DNA of 64,000 nucleotides from Papio anubis (GCF_008728515.1 NC_044990.1:10189156-10253155); one strand, 5' to 3'. Shown: positions 1 to 12,609, counted from the stretch's first letter. The notes: generated from the sequence alone by a model not told the origin. Numbers and translations are program-made.

Positions 1-1417
1 GCATAATTTTAATTGATACATAACTCATTAGATACTTTTATGTAAAACTTTAAAAAGTATTTGCTATATTTTTCTTGTCTAGCTCACATTTGCATTTACC
101 CATAATTCCAAAGTTTTATGCAAATAGTAACATCATTAGTTTCTTTACACATGATTTTCTGCTCTTATGTAATCCTTCATGAATATATATATTTGCTGGA
201 ATTTTTAAAATACAATGAAAATTACTGCATAATTCAGAAGTAACTGTAGGAAAGCCCTGAATTATTTATATTGGGTAACTGCTAATTCAGCCTTAAGGTT
301 TACTCTTTCTAACATACCACATTGTTTGTCTTATTTGACCTGTGATTACTGTTTTTTGCATTTCATATTTGTACATGGAATTTGAAATGAATATTATATA
401 AAATAAATGAGATTTACTTGAAATTTAATTCCAAAGATTTATGTTAAAGACTATTCTCTTCTTAAATAATACATATCTGAACTTTAAGACTGCTGTGAAA
501 TCCACATCAGTGCAGTAATATTTCAGATACTTAGGTACTTCTTCTTGAATTCTTTTGTCTGTAATGGTTACTAGGAATATAGTTTTATAGCTAGTATAAA
601 ACACAGGATATAATAAAGTTTGTTGGGGGAGGAGGTTTAAGCATATCAGATATGAAATTTTTGACTTTTGGCTTTTGTAACAACTTGAAATATAGCGAAC
701 AGTGTTTTACTTCAAAGCTAACACTCGTAGCCTTGAAAATATTAATCTCTATATATGTGTACATAATTTATGTAAGCACAGTTGTGCCTTATTTCTGAAT
801 TTTAGTTCCTCCTATGCTTATAAATTTTGTCAATTCCATTATTATGCTATTCCTATTATTGCCTGAGTAATTAAGGATTATATTTCTAGACCAAAACTTT
901 TTGTTATCAGGGTGTTATAATGTGTTTAGAGAACTTTAAAAAGTAATTTTTGCACATGAGGTAGATCAAATATTGTATCCTTTAGTTTAGCCAAAGGGTT
1001 TTCCTTTTCACATGTTCCGTATGTTGTATATAAAATAAAAAACTGCTTCTGTGCCTCTGAGTTATCCCTGACTTTCCCCCAGGCTCTTCCCTTCAAGTCA
1101 CCTTCACAGACTTCAGGTTGGCTCCAAGTCATGGAAGACCCTCCTCGTAGGTCTTGAGCCCTATTTGGGTGCGTGGGTGGCGCAGAGTGCAGAGGTTGCA
1201 TGGATTCAGCCAAAATACTTCATTCCCAGTAGCTCCTGGAGAAAATGAGGAAAAAGAAGTGGTTTGAAGAGTACCATGTCAGGTCTCTAGAAATAGCTGC
1301 ATTTTAAGCTAAGCCTTTTCTTTTTTTCTTTTTTCTTTTCTTCTTTTTTTTTTTTTTTTTAACTTTTTTTGGAGTGATCAATTCATACTTATCTTCTTTG
1401 ATCATTGTTTTTTTCAG
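1..1417 (+). other. Intron 4, 3' part (gene-free)
   Basis: AT-rich sequence with no recognisable exon or well-preserved transposon. The last 100 bases hold a long pyrimidine tract (1318-1362), then the acceptor CAG at 1415-1417. A 95-codon open frame on the minus strand (926-1213) has no recognised domain and is treated as chance. Confidence 0.7.
1318..1362 (+). repeat. Pyrimidine (T/C) tract in intron 4
   Basis: About 45 bases of almost pure T with scattered C. It lies some 55 bases before the exon 5 acceptor, so it may add to the splicing polypyrimidine signal, although a shorter T tract directly abuts the acceptor. It could also be the remnant of a retroposon tail. Confidence 0.8.
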
Positions 1418-1494
1418 GAGCTCCCCAGTGTCCTCCTCCTTCATCAGCTGGCTAAACAAGAAGGTGCATGGACCATACTTCCATTGTTACCGCA
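1418..1494 (+). CDS. B3GLCT: B3GLCT exon 5
   Basis: 77 bp, read in phase 0 from GAG and ending with two bases of a codon. It translates as ELPSVLLLHQLAKQ, then EGAWTILPLLP, about residues 91-115 of the recalled human protein, with the CA of His116. The acceptor is TTTTTTTCAG and the donor CA/GTACGT. This is the N-terminal half of the protein, before the GT31 catalytic domain; it forms part of the separate N-terminal glycosyltransferase-like domain reported for this family. The only stop-free frame compatible with exon 6 is the one given. 77 bp is not a multiple of three, so skipping it would shift the frame. Confidence 0.96.
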
Positions 1495-1680
1495 GTACGT
1501 TTGTTTAACTCACCTGTAGATGACTGATACTCCTACCCGAACACTTTTATGCCCCTAGTCTTTTTGTTAAAAGGATGTGGTTTGCCTCAGTCAGTAAGTG
1601 AAATAAATTTGAGTTTTACTTTTTATGATTATTACCTTAACCAAATTTCTTGATGATTGGTTCTTAATCATGAGTAGCTT

Positions 1681-1975
1681 TTTTTTTTTTTTTTTTTAAG
1701 ACGGAGTCTCGCTTCATCACCAGGGTGGAGTACAGTGGCGTGATCTCGGCTCACTGCAAGCTCCGCCTCGTGGGTTCAAGCGATTCTCCTGCCTCAGCCT
1801 CCTGAGTAGTTGGGACTACAGGTGCCCGCCACCATGCCCAGTTAATTTTTGTATTTTTAGTAGAGACGAGTTTTACCATGTTGGCCAGGATGCCCTTGAT
1901 CTCTTGACTTTGTGATCCATCCGCCTTGGCCTCCCAAAGTACTGGGATTACAGGCATGAGCCACTGCACTCTGCC
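1681..1975 (-). mobile_element. Alu element, intron 5
   Basis: Inverted Alu: a T tract, then AAGACGGAGTCTCGCTTC, both monomers, and the head end GAGCCACTGCACTCTGCC. Many CpG-decay and other changes suggest an AluS-age copy. It lies between exons 5 and 6 with no sign of exonisation. Confidence 0.93.
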
Positions 1976-2257
1976 TTACGTATGCTTTTTCTTAAAAGAT
2001 AAAATGCTTCAAGTTGATATTTGAAAATTATTTATCCCCTGAACTAGTGTTGTTATGGAGAGAATTAGCTTTAAGAACTCCAGCTGTTTTTTAAACCATT
2101 AGCATCTGGCTTTTCTATAAGCTGAAGAAAAATATAGAGAAAAAAACTAGATACGCCATTCTGTGTACCCTTCATTCATTTCCCACTGATCAGTTTTAAA
2201 CCTTATTATTAACTCATTTTACAGAAGTGATTACTGAAACTTGTTTCTTTTGCTCAG

Positions 2258-2369
2258 CTTTTCTGTAACATACAGCAGAAATTCGTCTTGGATTTTCTTC
2301 TGTGAAGAAGAGACAAGAATACAGATTCCAAAACTCTTGGAAACCCTCAGCAGATATGACCCCTCTAAG
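2258..2369 (+). CDS. B3GLCT: B3GLCT exon 6
   Basis: 112 bp. Its first base completes His116, and it then reads FSVTYSRNSSWIFFCEEETR and onward to YDPSK (about residues 117-153). The acceptor is TTTTGCTCAG and the donor AAG/GTGAAT. It carries an N-glycosylation sequon, NSS, at about residue 124, and a cysteine at about 131. This frame shows Ser where I recall Arg in human (ETLSRYD), which fits a non-human primate. The following intron is 12.6 kb long. Confidence 0.97.
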
Positions 2370-2724
2370 GTGAATATAACTTCAATACCAGTTCTTATTT
2401 TGAGGGACAGTATTTCAAAGGAGATTTAATTTTGATTAAGAAGCTTTTGAATCTAATAAAAAACCACTTAGTTTAAAATTAAACAGAACGAAACATTGTT
2501 GAATATCTGGAAGATATGTTAAATAATGCTCTTTGAAGTTTGTAGCTTATAGAGGGACAGAGCTTATGATGAGCCATTTTAAATGAAAAAATCTGTGAAT
2601 ACATGTGTTAGCAATTTCAGAGAGTCGAAAACTATCACTTGAAGTTCAGAAACTGCTTATCTTAACAATAAACTTAAGTTGGCTATTTTTCCTTATTAGA
2701 CAGTGACCGTATATTATTTTAGAT

Positions 2725-3080
2725 AGAAAATTGTTTTTGAGTGCCAGCTGTATACTGAGCACTGTGGATGGCAGAGGCTAGAACAAAACAGACAGTGATT
2801 CTGACCATGTGGGTGGCACAGAATAGCAGGGAGAACAGACCATTAGAGAAGCAGTTATGGTTAGAAGCAAAACATCCCTAATAAGGAAGACTAGGGTGCT
2901 GTTAGAAGCATATAACAGGGGCATGGAATCTAACCTGGGAGGGTCAGGACAGGAAGTGACATTTAGTCTGAGTTCTGTAGGATGAGTAGGAGTTAGCAAG
3001 AGAAAAAGAGAGTCTACCAGGCAGGGAACACTATTTGAGAAAGAATGGGGGTGGGAAGGGATGTATCTTGAACTGGAGGA
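2725..3080 (-). repeat. Probable L2-class LINE relic
   Basis: The stretch starting GAGTGCCAGCTGTATACTGA and continuing through AGAACAAAACAGACAG resembles the inverted 3' end of LINE-2 (contains the transposon's AGTGCCTGGCAC-type motif, diverged). The right-hand part is weaker. A short L2/MIR-like end (TTAGTAGGTGGTCAGTGAAT) also sits at about 3215-3250. Family assignment is by pattern only. Confidence 0.45.
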
Positions 3081-3259
3081 ACTCAGTGAAGTCCACCACA
3101 GTGAAGTCCACAAAACTTTCACGTTTTCAAATCTTATTTTTATTTTGTGCAGATTTGATAGAGCAACTGGATCTTGTTTGCCTGGAAATCCCTAGCCCTG
3201 AGCAGAGTGTTTAACACTTAGTAGGTGGTCAGTGAATATTTGTGAATGACTTTATAACC

Positions 3260-4578
3260 CTGTAATAATCAGTTTTGCTGCTGGGCTACGTTCTAAGGCT
3301 CGTTAGGTTTAGAGAGCTGCCTTGGACATGTGTCAAGAGTAAATTGAGCTCATTCAGTTCTCCTTCAGAGAAGCCCAGGTTACAACCTGATCACTTTTTG
3401 GAATTCTTTAAACTTGAGATAAGCAGAGATGGGCCCTTTCTGGTCCCGGTGGAAACCTGTCCCACCCACCTTTGGATGCTCACTCCTGAGATGAATCAGA
3501 TGTAATGAGCTCATGGGGAATAAAAGGCAAGCTTCTGGGTGCTGCTCGGTTTGTTGATGTAGATGTCAGACACTGGGCAACAGTGATCATTAGATTCATT
3601 TCTCCAATGCTGGAAAGTCTTTACTGTAATAGAAACCACTGCTTTTGATGATCTTTAAATGCTGGAAAGATCCATTACGATTTTTCTTCATGCTTTTGAT
3701 TTCTGAGAAGCTTTAGATATAATTGGATGAGAAGGTCGTTGGGTTAAAAAAATAATTCCTTCAAAGGGAAGAATTATGAACCTGTCTCATCCAGTCTTTT
3801 CAGATGATACTAACCAGCACCTATGTACTTTCTGCCATGTTTTATGTAAACCATTTGTTAGGCTTTTATGTTTCCTTTTGGCTTGGGAAAAACTCCCAAA
3901 TCTTTTTTAGGATGTAGGAGTTTTCACCTCCTTCTAGTGTTCATTTCACCTGGAGATTATTTTTCCATTATCCATAGCTCTAATTCTGTACAGGAGATGG
4001 TGACTCACTTTGCTTTTTAATGAAAATTGGGATGATAAATTTAAAAGTTCAAAGCAAGTTCATGAAAAACAAGTACAGAACAGAAGTAAAAGGAGTTGTT
4101 TTCTCCCTCTTTTCAGAACTCTGCCTTGTGGAAAAAAAAAAAAAAATCCAGAATGCTTTATTTCTTTTGAAACTAGCAGTAAGAAATGATAAAGATTATA
4201 TAATGCTGAAGTTAGCTGAAACTAGTGTGATTCTTTTCCCCCTACCATTTGAAAGGAAAAAAGTATAAAGCAAACCTGGCTTTGATATTTACACAAATAA
4301 GCTTTGAGTACCTTAAAATAATTATATAATGTGTGAGGGTATATAAGGTATTTTGTTTGATTCTGATTTATTTCCTTCCTCTTTCAGTCATTATTACTAA
4401 TGCAAATGTATACTGTCATAAAATATTTTAAATGTAAAACTTTAACTTTTATTAAAGTAATCTTTGTTAAATTGCCTTCCTCGGTGATTTCTCTAAATTT
4501 TGTATGTTGTTTGAAGTCTTTCCTTTGTAACCACAGTATGCTATTAATATATGTGTATTTGATGAGGTGTGTTGACTT
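3260..4578. other. Intron 6 stretch without recognised element
   Basis: About 1.3 kb of AT-rich sequence between the L2-like relic and the next Alu. There is a short A tract at 4132-4145. Open frames here (76-82 codons) have no recognisable domain, and no splice pairs that would make a convincing exon were seen. Confidence 0.6.
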
Positions 4579-4590
4579 TAAATTTATTTT

Positions 4591-4890
4591 ATTTTATTTT
4601 ATTTTTTGAGACAGAGTCTCGTATTATCAGCCAGGCCGGAGTGCAGTGGTGCAATCTCGGCTCACTGCAACCTCCACCTCCCAGGTTCAATCACTTCTTG
4701 TGCCTCAGCCTCCCAAGTAGCTGGGATTACAGTCATGCACTGGCACACATGAGTAATTTTTGTATTTTTAGTAAAGACGGGGTTTTGCCCTGTTGGCCAG
4801 TCTGGTCTTAAACTCCTGGTGTCAAGTGATCTGCCTGCCTCGGCCTCTCAAAGTGCTGGAATTACAGGCATGGAGCCACCACACCTGGCC
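4591..4890 (-). mobile_element. Alu element with 12-bp target duplication
   Basis: Inverted Alu with a TTTTATTTTATTTT tail and the head end CCACACCTGGCC. It is flanked by the perfect direct repeat TAAATTTATTTT at 4579-4590 and 4891-4902, the target-site duplication made by L1-driven integration. Sequence decay suggests AluS age. Confidence 0.94.
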
Positions 4891-4900
4891 TAAATTTATT

Positions 4901-4951
4901 TTTAATAGAGATAATAGAGATAAATATTTAATAGAGATAATAGAGATAAAA
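4901..4951. repeat. 26-bp tandem duplication beside L1
   Basis: The unit TTTAATAGAGATAATAGAGA plus TAAATA occurs twice in a row (4901-4926, 4927-4951), almost perfectly. It begins inside the right-hand Alu target duplication and ends just before the L1 5' end, so it arose after or with these insertions. Confidence 0.85.
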
Positions 4952-5692
4952 CACTTGTAAAAAGTAATTCAGAGGGACATCCACCATTGCTGAGGCTTGA
5001 GTACTCAGGCAGTTTTACCCTCATAGTATAAACAAAGCCACCAGGAAGTTCAAACTGGGTAGAGCCCACTGCAGCCCAGCACGGCCTCTGCAGCCAGACT
5101 GCCTCTCTAGATTCCCTCCTCTCTGGGCAGGGCATCTCTGAAAAAAAGGCAGCAGCCCCAGTCCGGGGCTTAGAGATAAAACCTCCACCTCCCTGGGACA
5201 GAGAACCTGGGGGAAGGAGCGGTTGTGGGTGCAGCTTCAGCAGACTTAAGTGTCCCTACCTGGCAGCTCTGAAGAGAGCAGCGGATCTCCCAGCACAGTG
5301 TTTGAGCTCCGATAAGGGACAGCCTCCCTCCTCAAGTGGGTCCCTGACCCCCGTGTAGCCTGACTGGGAGACACCTCCCAGTAGGGGCCGACAGACAACT
5401 CATACAGGAGAGCTCTGGCTGGCATCTGGCAGGTGCCCCTCTGGGATGAAGCTTCCACAGGAAGGAACAGGCAGCAATGTTTGTGGTTCTGCAGCCTCCA
5501 CCGGTGATATCCAGGCAAACAGGGTCTGGAGCGGATCTCCAGCAAACTCCAGCAGATCTGCAGCAGGGGGACCAGACTGTTAGAAGGAAAACTAATAAAC
5601 AGAAAGGAATAGTATCAGTATCGACAAAAAGGACGTCCACTCAAGAGACCCCCTCTGAAGGTCAAAGACCAAAGGTAGATAAATCCATGAAG

Positions 5693-6706
5693 ATGGGGAG
5701 AAACCAGTGCAAAATGGCTGAAAATCCCAAAAACTAGAAGACCTCTTCTCCTTCAAAGGATCACAACTCCTCAAGGGAACAAAACTGGATGGAGAATGAG
5801 TTTGACAAATTGACAGAAGTAGGCTTCCGAAGGTGGGTAATAAACTCCTCCAAGCTAAAGGAGCATGTTCTAACCCAATGCAAGGAAGCTAAGAACCTTG
5901 AAAAAAGGTTAGATGAATTGCTAACTAGAATAACCAGTTTAGAGAAGAACATAAATGACCTGATGGAGCTGAAGTACACAGCACAAGGACTTCGTGAAGC
6001 ATACACAAGTACCAATAGCCGAATCGATCAAGTGGAAGAAAGGATATCAGAGATTGAAGATCAACTCAATGAAATAAAGCAAGAAGACAAGATTAGAGAA
6101 AAAAGACTGAAAAGAAATGAACGAAGCCTCCAAGAAATATGAGACTATGTGAAAAGACCAAATCTATGTTTGATTGTTGTACCTGAAAGTGTTGGTGAGA
6201 ATGGAACCAAGTTGGAAAACACTCTTCAGGATATTATCCGGGGCAATTCCCCAATCTAGCAAGGCAGGCCAGCATTCAAATTCAGAAATATAGAGAACAC
6301 CACAAAGATACTCCTCAAGAAGAACGACCCCAAGACACATAATCATCAGATTCACCAAAGTTAAAATGAAGGAAAAAATGTTAAGGGCAGCCAGAGGGAA
6401 AGTCGGGTTACCCACAAAGGGAAGCCCATCAGACTAACAGCAGATTTCTCGGCAGAAACCCTACAAGCCAGAAGAGAGTGGGGGCCAATATTCAACATTC
6501 TTAAAGAAAAGAATTTTCAACACAGAATTTTCATATCCAGCCAAACTAAGCTTCATAAGCGAAGAAATACAAATCCTTTACTGACAAAAGAAATGCTGAG
6601 AGATTTTGTCAGCACCAGGCCTGCCTTACAAGAGCTCCTAAAGGAAGCAATAAGCATGGAAAGGAACAACCGGTACCAGCCACTGCAAAAACATACCAAA
6701 TTGTAA
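5693..6706 (+). pseudogene. L1 ORF1 remnant (RNA-binding protein)
   Basis: In intact L1s ORF1 makes a trimeric coiled-coil RNA chaperone that coats L1 RNA in the cytoplasm. Here the usual start ATG is at 5693, but the frame stops after 14 codons (TAG 5735-5737). It reopens in the coiled-coil region at 5789-6142 (a heptad-rich stretch ending KRNERSLQEI, then TGA), and later stops and frameshifts follow. The terminal TAA is at 6704-6706, after the typical RYQPLQKHTKL end. It cannot make a full protein. Confidence 0.92.
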
Positions 6707-6769
6707 AGACCATCGACGCTGTGAAGAAACTGCATCAACTAAGGGGCAAAATAACCGGCTAGCATCAAA

Positions 6770-9700
6770 ATGGCAGGATCAGATTTACAGATAACGATAT
6801 AAACCTTAAATGTAAATGGGCTAAATGTCCCAATTAAAAGACACAGACTGGCAAATTGGATAAAGAGTCAAGACCCATTGGTGTGCTGTATTTGGGATAC
6901 CCATCTCATGTGCAAAGACACACATAGGCTCAAAATAAAGGGATGGAGGAAGATTTACCAAGAAAATGGAAGACCAAAAAAACAGCAGGGGTTGCAATCC
7001 TAGTCTCTGATAAAACAGACTTTAAACCAACAAAGATCAAAAGAGACAAGGGCATTACATAATGGTAAAGGGATCAACGCAACAAGAAGAGCTAACTGTC
7101 CTAAATATATGCACCCAATACAGGAGCACCCAGATTCATAAAGAAAGTTCCTAGAGACCTACACAGAGATTTAGACTCCCACACAATAATACTGGGAGAC
7201 TTTAACACCCCACAGTCAATATTAGACAGATCAACAAGACAGAAAATTGACAAGGATATCCAGGACCTGAACTCAGCTCTGGACCAAGCAGACCTAATAG
7301 ACATCTACAGAACTCTCCACCCCAAATCAACAGAATATACATTCTTTTCAGCACCACATCACACTTATTCTAAAATTGACCACATAATTGGAAGTAAAAC
7401 ACTCCTCAGCAAATGCAAAAGAATGGAAATCATAATGAACAGTCTCTCAGACCACAGGGCAATCAAATTAGAACTCAGGACTAAGAAACTCAAAACCACA
7501 CAACTACATGGAAACTGAGCAACCTGCTCCTGAATGACTACTGGGTAAATAACGAAATGAAAACAGAAATAAAGATGTTCTTTGAAACCAATGAGAACAA
7601 ACACACAATGTATCAGAGTCTCTGGGACACATTTAAAGATGTGTGTAGAGGGAAATCTATAGCACTAAATGCCCACAAGAGAAAGCAGGAAAGATCTAAA
7701 ATCGACATTCTAACATCACAATGAAAAGAACTAGAGAAGCAAGAGCAAACAAATTCAAAAGCTAACAGAAGACAAGAAGTAACTAAGATCAGAGCAGAAC
7801 TGAAGGAGATAGAGACATAAAAAAACACTTCAAAAAAAAAATCAATGAATCCAGGAGCTAGTTTTTTGAAAAGATTAACAAAATAGATAGACTACTGGCC
7901 AGACTAATAAGAAAAGAGAGAAGAGTCAAATAGATGCAATAAAAAATGATAAAGGGGATATCACCACCAATCCCACAGAAATACAAACTACTATCAGAGA
8001 ATACTATAAACAACTCTATGCAAATAAACTAGAAAATCTAAAAAAAAATAAAAATATAAATTTCTGGACATATACAGCCTCCCACAACAATACAAGAAGA
8101 AGTCGAATAACAAATTCTGTAATTGAGGCAGTAATTAATAGCATACCAAACAAAAAAAGTCCTGGACCAGACAGATTCACAGCCAGATTCTACCAGAGTT
8201 ACAAAGAGGAGCTGGTACCATTCCTTCTGAAACTATTCCAAACAATAGAAAATGAGGGAATCCTCCCTAACTCATTTTATGAGGCCAGCATCATCCTGAT
8301 ACCAAAACTGGTAGAGATACAACAACAACAAAAGAAAATTTCAGGCCAATATCCGTGATGAACATCAATGGGAAGATCTTCAATGCTGGCAAACCGAATC
8401 CAGCAGTACATCAAAAAGCTTATCTACCACAATCAAGTCGGCTTCATCCCTGGGATGCAAGGCTGGTTCAACAAATGCAAATCAATAAATGTAATCCATC
8501 ACATACACAGAACCACATGATTATCTCAATAGATGCAGAAAAGACCTTTGACAAAATTCAACAGCCCTTCATGCTAAAAACTCTCAATAAACTAGGCATT
8601 GATGGAACATATCTCAAAATAATAAGAGCTATTTATGACAAACCCATAGCCATATCATACTGAATGGGCAAAAACTGGAAGCATTCCCTTTGAAAACTGC
8701 CCAAGACAAGGATGCCCTTCCTCACCACTCTTATTCAACATGCAATTGGAAGTTCTGGTGAGGGCGATCAGGCAAGAGAAAGAAAGAAAGGGTAGTCAAT
8801 TAGGAAAAGAGGAAGTCAAATTGTATCTGTTTGCAGATGACATGATTGTATATTTAGAAAACCCCATCGTGGCCAGGCACGGGGGCTCACACCTGTAATC
8901 CCAGCACTTTGGGAGGCCAAGGCGGGCGGATGACAAGGTCAGGAGTTTGAGACCAGCCTGACCAACATAGTGAAACCCCATCTCTACTAAAAATACAAAA
9001 AATAGCTGGGCGTGGTGGTGGGCGCCTGTAATCCCAGCTACTTGGGAGGCTGAGGCAGGAGAATCACTTGAAGCCAGGAGGGAGGTTGCAGTGAGCTGAG
9101 ATCGCGCCACTGCACTCCCGCGCTGGTGACAGTGCAAAAACGCCATCTCAAAAAGAAAACCCCGTCATCTCAAAATCTCCTTAAGCTGATAAGCAACTTC
9201 AGCAAAGTCTCAGGATACAAAATCAATGTGCAAAAATCACAAGCATTCCTATACACCAGTAACAGAGAGCCAAATCATGAATGAACTCCCATTCACAATT
9301 GCTACAAAGAGAATAAAATACACAGAAATACAACTTACAAGGGATGTGAAGGGCCTCTTCAAGGAGGGCTACAAACCACTGCTTAAGGAAATAAGAGAGG
9401 ACACAAACAAATGGAAAAACATTCCATGCTCATGGATAGGAAGAATCAGTATTGTAAATATGGCCATACTGACCAAAGTAATTTATAGATTCCATGCTAT
9501 CCTCATCAAGCTACCATTGACTTTCTTTACAGAATTGGAAAAAACTACTTTAAATTTCATATGGAACAAAAAAAGAGCCCGCATAGCCAAGACAATCCTG
9601 GGCAAAAAGAACAAAGCTGGAGGCATCACGCTACCTGATTTCAAACTATACTACAAGGCTACAGTAACAAAACAGCATGGTACTGGTACCAAAACATATA

Positions 9701-10818
9701 TAGGCTAATGGAACGGAACAGAGGCCTCAGAAATAACACCACACATTTAAAACCATCCGATCTTTGGCAAACCTGACAAAAACAATAGGGAAAGGATTCC
9801 CTATTTAATAAATCACGGTGTTTTGAAAACTGGCTAGGCATATGCAGAAAGCTGAAACTAGATCCCTTTCTTACACCTTATAAAAAAATTAACTTAAGAT
9901 GGATTAAACACTTAAACATGAGACCTAAAACCATAAAAACTCTAGAAGAAAACCTAGGCAATACCATTCAGGACATAGGCATGGGCAAAGACTTCATGAC
10001 TAAAATACCAAAAACAATGGCAACAAAAGCCAAAATTGACAAATGGCATCTGATTAAAGAGCTTCTGCACAGCAAAGGAAACTATCATCAGAATGAACAG
10101 GCAACCTACAGAATGGGAGAAAATGTTTATAATCTATCCACCTGACAAAGGGCTAATATCCAGAATCTACAAAGAATTTAAACAAATTTTCAAGAAAAAC
10201 GCCATCAGAAAGTGGGCAAACTATATGAACAGACACTTCTCGAAAGAAGACATTTATGCAGCCAACAAACATGAAAAAAAGCTCATCATCACTGGTTATT
10301 AGAGAAATGCAAATCAAAATTACAGTGAGATACCATGTCATGCCAGTTAGAATGGCGATCATTAAAAAGTCAGGAAACAGGTGCTGGAGAGGATGTGGAG
10401 AAGTAGGAATGCTTTTACACTGTTGATGGGAGTGTAAATTAGTTCAACCATTGTGGAAGACAGTGTGGCAATTCCTCGAGGACCTAGAACCAGAAATACC
10501 ATTTGACCCAGCAATCCCATGATTATATATACCCAAAGGATTATAAATCATTCTACTATAAAGATACATGCACACGTATGTTTATTCCAACACTGTTCAC
10601 AATAGCAAAGACTTGGAACCAACCCAAATGCTCATCAATGATAGACTGGATAAAGAAAATGTGGCACATACACACCATGGAATACTATGCAGCCATCAAA
10701 AAGGATGAGTTCATGTCCTTTGCAGTGCCATGGATGAAGCTGGAACATCATTCTCAGCAAACTAACACAAGAACAGAAAACCAAACACTGCATGTTCTCA
10801 CCTATCAGTGAGAGTTAA
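6770..10818 (+). pseudogene. L1 ORF2 remnant (endonuclease/reverse transcriptase)
   Basis: The usual ORF2 start context ATGGCAGGATCAG is at 6770. Endonuclease, RT and Cys-rich parts can be followed in pieces in several frames with many stops and frameshifts. The RT catalytic FADD motif survives at 8830-8841. An Alu then breaks the frame at 8871, and the RT continues after 9153 (open piece 9226-9708). The C-terminal pieces run to about 10818, where the native frame reaches TAA. Intact ORF2 is about 1,275 codons; this one is inactive. Confidence 0.9.
8871..9153 (+). mobile_element. Alu inserted in L1 ORF2
   Basis: Sense Alu starting GGCCAGGCACGGGGGCTCAC and ending in a short A tail. It is flanked by AGAAAACCCCATCGT (8856-8870) and AGAAAACCCCGTCAT (9154-9168): a 15-bp target duplication with two differences, and the L1 sequence resumes exactly after it. 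The insertion is therefore younger than the host L1. Confidence 0.96.
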
Positions 10819-11039
10819 TCAATGAGAACACATGGATACAGGGAGGGGAACATCACACACTGGGCCTTATGGGCGGTGGGTGGCTTGGGGAGGGATAGCA
10901 TTTGGAGAAATACCTAGTGTAGATGACAGGTTGATGGGTGCAGCAAACCACCATGGCACACGTATACCTATGTAACAAAACTGTACGTTCTGTACATGTA
11001 CCCCAGAACTTAAAGCATAATTTTAAAAAAGAAAAAAAC

Positions 11040-11940
11040 TGGTAATTCTAAGATACTCGTGGAACACTGAGTTATTCTTTTAAGGTTTTTCTTGATTATA
11101 ATTGTCCTTCTAATGAAATCCTTAAGGAAGTCATTAAGATTAGGGGAGTGGCTCTATGTATAGATTCTATAATAATTTTTTAAAGGTAGTTTACAGTATA
11201 ACCCACACAAAAATACTGAAAATCATATACTATATAATAGCTGAACCCTGCAATTAGGAGATAAAACATAGCAACATGTTTTCCATAAGATGTTTGGAAC
11301 CAAAGGTTTTAATTGTGAAAGGTTTTAATAGTGAAAGATTTGTAAGACAGTTTTCAAAATACACTGAGATGTTTATTTTCTTTATACAAGCTTATTGGCA
11401 TGGTATGTAAAGTACAGTGATTTTCATATTGGTTAAGGTTTAGTCACTTGATAAAGAGCTATATTATAGATTTTTTTTAAAGGTGCTGAATTTTTAATCT
11501 CAAGCTGAGGTGGTTTGTCTTGGTTGTTACAGGATATTCTTCTTACCCAGTAATGATTTAATATACCCATAGGCAAAGTATCAAGAAGAAAGTCATCATA
11601 TGGATCTGTGAATCTAAATGCAGTTTTAATGTTAGATTTAAAAATTAACAGCTGTCACATATGTGCAGTTATGATCTGTTGCTAAACTGAGGAAAAGTAG
11701 GACTCTGGGAGGTATTTGCAATACAACCACAAGCAGAATAAGGCTCTTAAGAAATACCTAAGAGTACTCATGCATGGTGTCTTCTTGATTTTATATACTG
11801 ATAAATTAATAGAGAGTGAGGTGGTCTTGGTTGGGTAAGAGAGAAAATATACACAACTTTTAGAACTTAGGGTACTTGATCCATATTTATGCTCTAGTTT
11901 CTTCAATAGAGGAGAGTTGCTTTTTTAATCTCTCCTGGAC
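11040..11940. other. Intron 6 stretch without recognised element
   Basis: Unique-looking AT-rich sequence between the L1 tail and an L2-like relic. No exon, RNA gene or clear repeat was recognised. Confidence 0.6.
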
Positions 11941-11944
11941 TTGC

Positions 11945-12235
11945 TATGTTCATTTGACAAAAAGTTACTGCACATCTGTTACATGTTAGGTGAACTGGAG
12001 ATACAGCAGTGAACAAAATGGACAGCATCCCTGCCCACAAGGAGGTGTGTTCTTGTTTCAGGGCAGATAAGCAATAGAGAAAAATGCAAATATATAATAT
12101 GTCGGATGGTAACAAGTGCCATGGAGAAGAATAAAGCAGAATAAGGGAGTAAGGGATGTATTGGGAATGGGCTTACCTGTCTATATAGGGTGTTCAAGGA
12201 ATACCTCACTCATCAGGTCACATTGGAACAGAGTA
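11945..12235 (-). repeat. L2-like LINE relic, antisense
   Basis: Contains GATACAGCAGTGAACAAAAT and then GGTAACAAGTGCCATGGAGA, the pattern of old L2-type repeats read on the opposite strand. It is diverged and family naming is by eye. It directly abuts the sense L2 that begins near 12240. Confidence 0.5.
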
Positions 12236-12239
12236 AAGG

Positions 12240-12605
12240 AATTGAGGGAGTCAGCCATGTACTCTCTTATGTCAAGCTGCCTGCTTCATACCTCTGCTTA
12301 TCTAATAGGAACCAAAAACTCGACATGTTGAAAGCTGAACTCTCAATGCCTTTCTAAACCTCTTCCATCTTCAGTCTTCCTCGTCCAGAAATGCATCGCT
12401 GTCACTGTCTATCCAGTTGCTCATATTAAAAGCCTAAGACTTGAGATTGGTTCTTCTTTTTTTCTTCAACTTCATGTTGGCATGACCAGCTGGTTCTCCT
12501 TCCAGAATATATCTCCTGTCCATCTTCTCTCCATATTTAATACTACTACGCTGTTTCAGGCTATCGTCATCTCTTGCCTTGACCGTTATTAGAGCCTCCT
12601 GTTTC
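12240..12605 (+). mobile_element. LINE-2 relic, first part
   Basis: The stretch has the typical L2 3'-half pattern (GACATGTTGAAAGCTGAACT, later CATCTCTTGCCTTGACCGTT). The expected continuation, the CTCCTG... segment, is broken near 12605. It resumes near 14085, so a younger antisense L1 piece seems to have split this L2. Confidence 0.65.
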
Positions 12606-12609
12606 AGTG

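Larger units (their letters stand above)
4972..11037 (+). mobile_element. LINE-1 (primate L1), nearly full length, sense, dead
   Basis: The order is a 5'-truncated L1 5'UTR (to 5692, including AGTGGGTCCCTGACCCCCG), an ORF1 remnant, an ORF2 remnant and a 3'UTR ending GTACATGTACCCCAGAACTT and an A-rich tail near 11030. It lies in the same orientation as B3GLCT in intron 6. An Alu (8871-9153) interrupts ORF2. GTAATTC occurs just before the 5' end (about 4964) and just after the tail (11042), a possible short target duplication. The overall type is primate-lineage L1 (L1PA/L1PB); the exact subfamily was not determined. Sense full-length L1s carry internal polyadenylation signals that can slow transcription of the host gene. 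Confidence 0.95.

Noticed and set aside
926..1213. 95-codon minus-strand open frame in intron 4
   Set aside because: No recognisable domain, no splice or promoter context, and a length expected by chance in 64 kb.
5246..5640. Overlapping minus-strand open frames of about 100 codons
   Set aside because: They are antisense to an L1 5'UTR, which is GC-rich and often open by chance.
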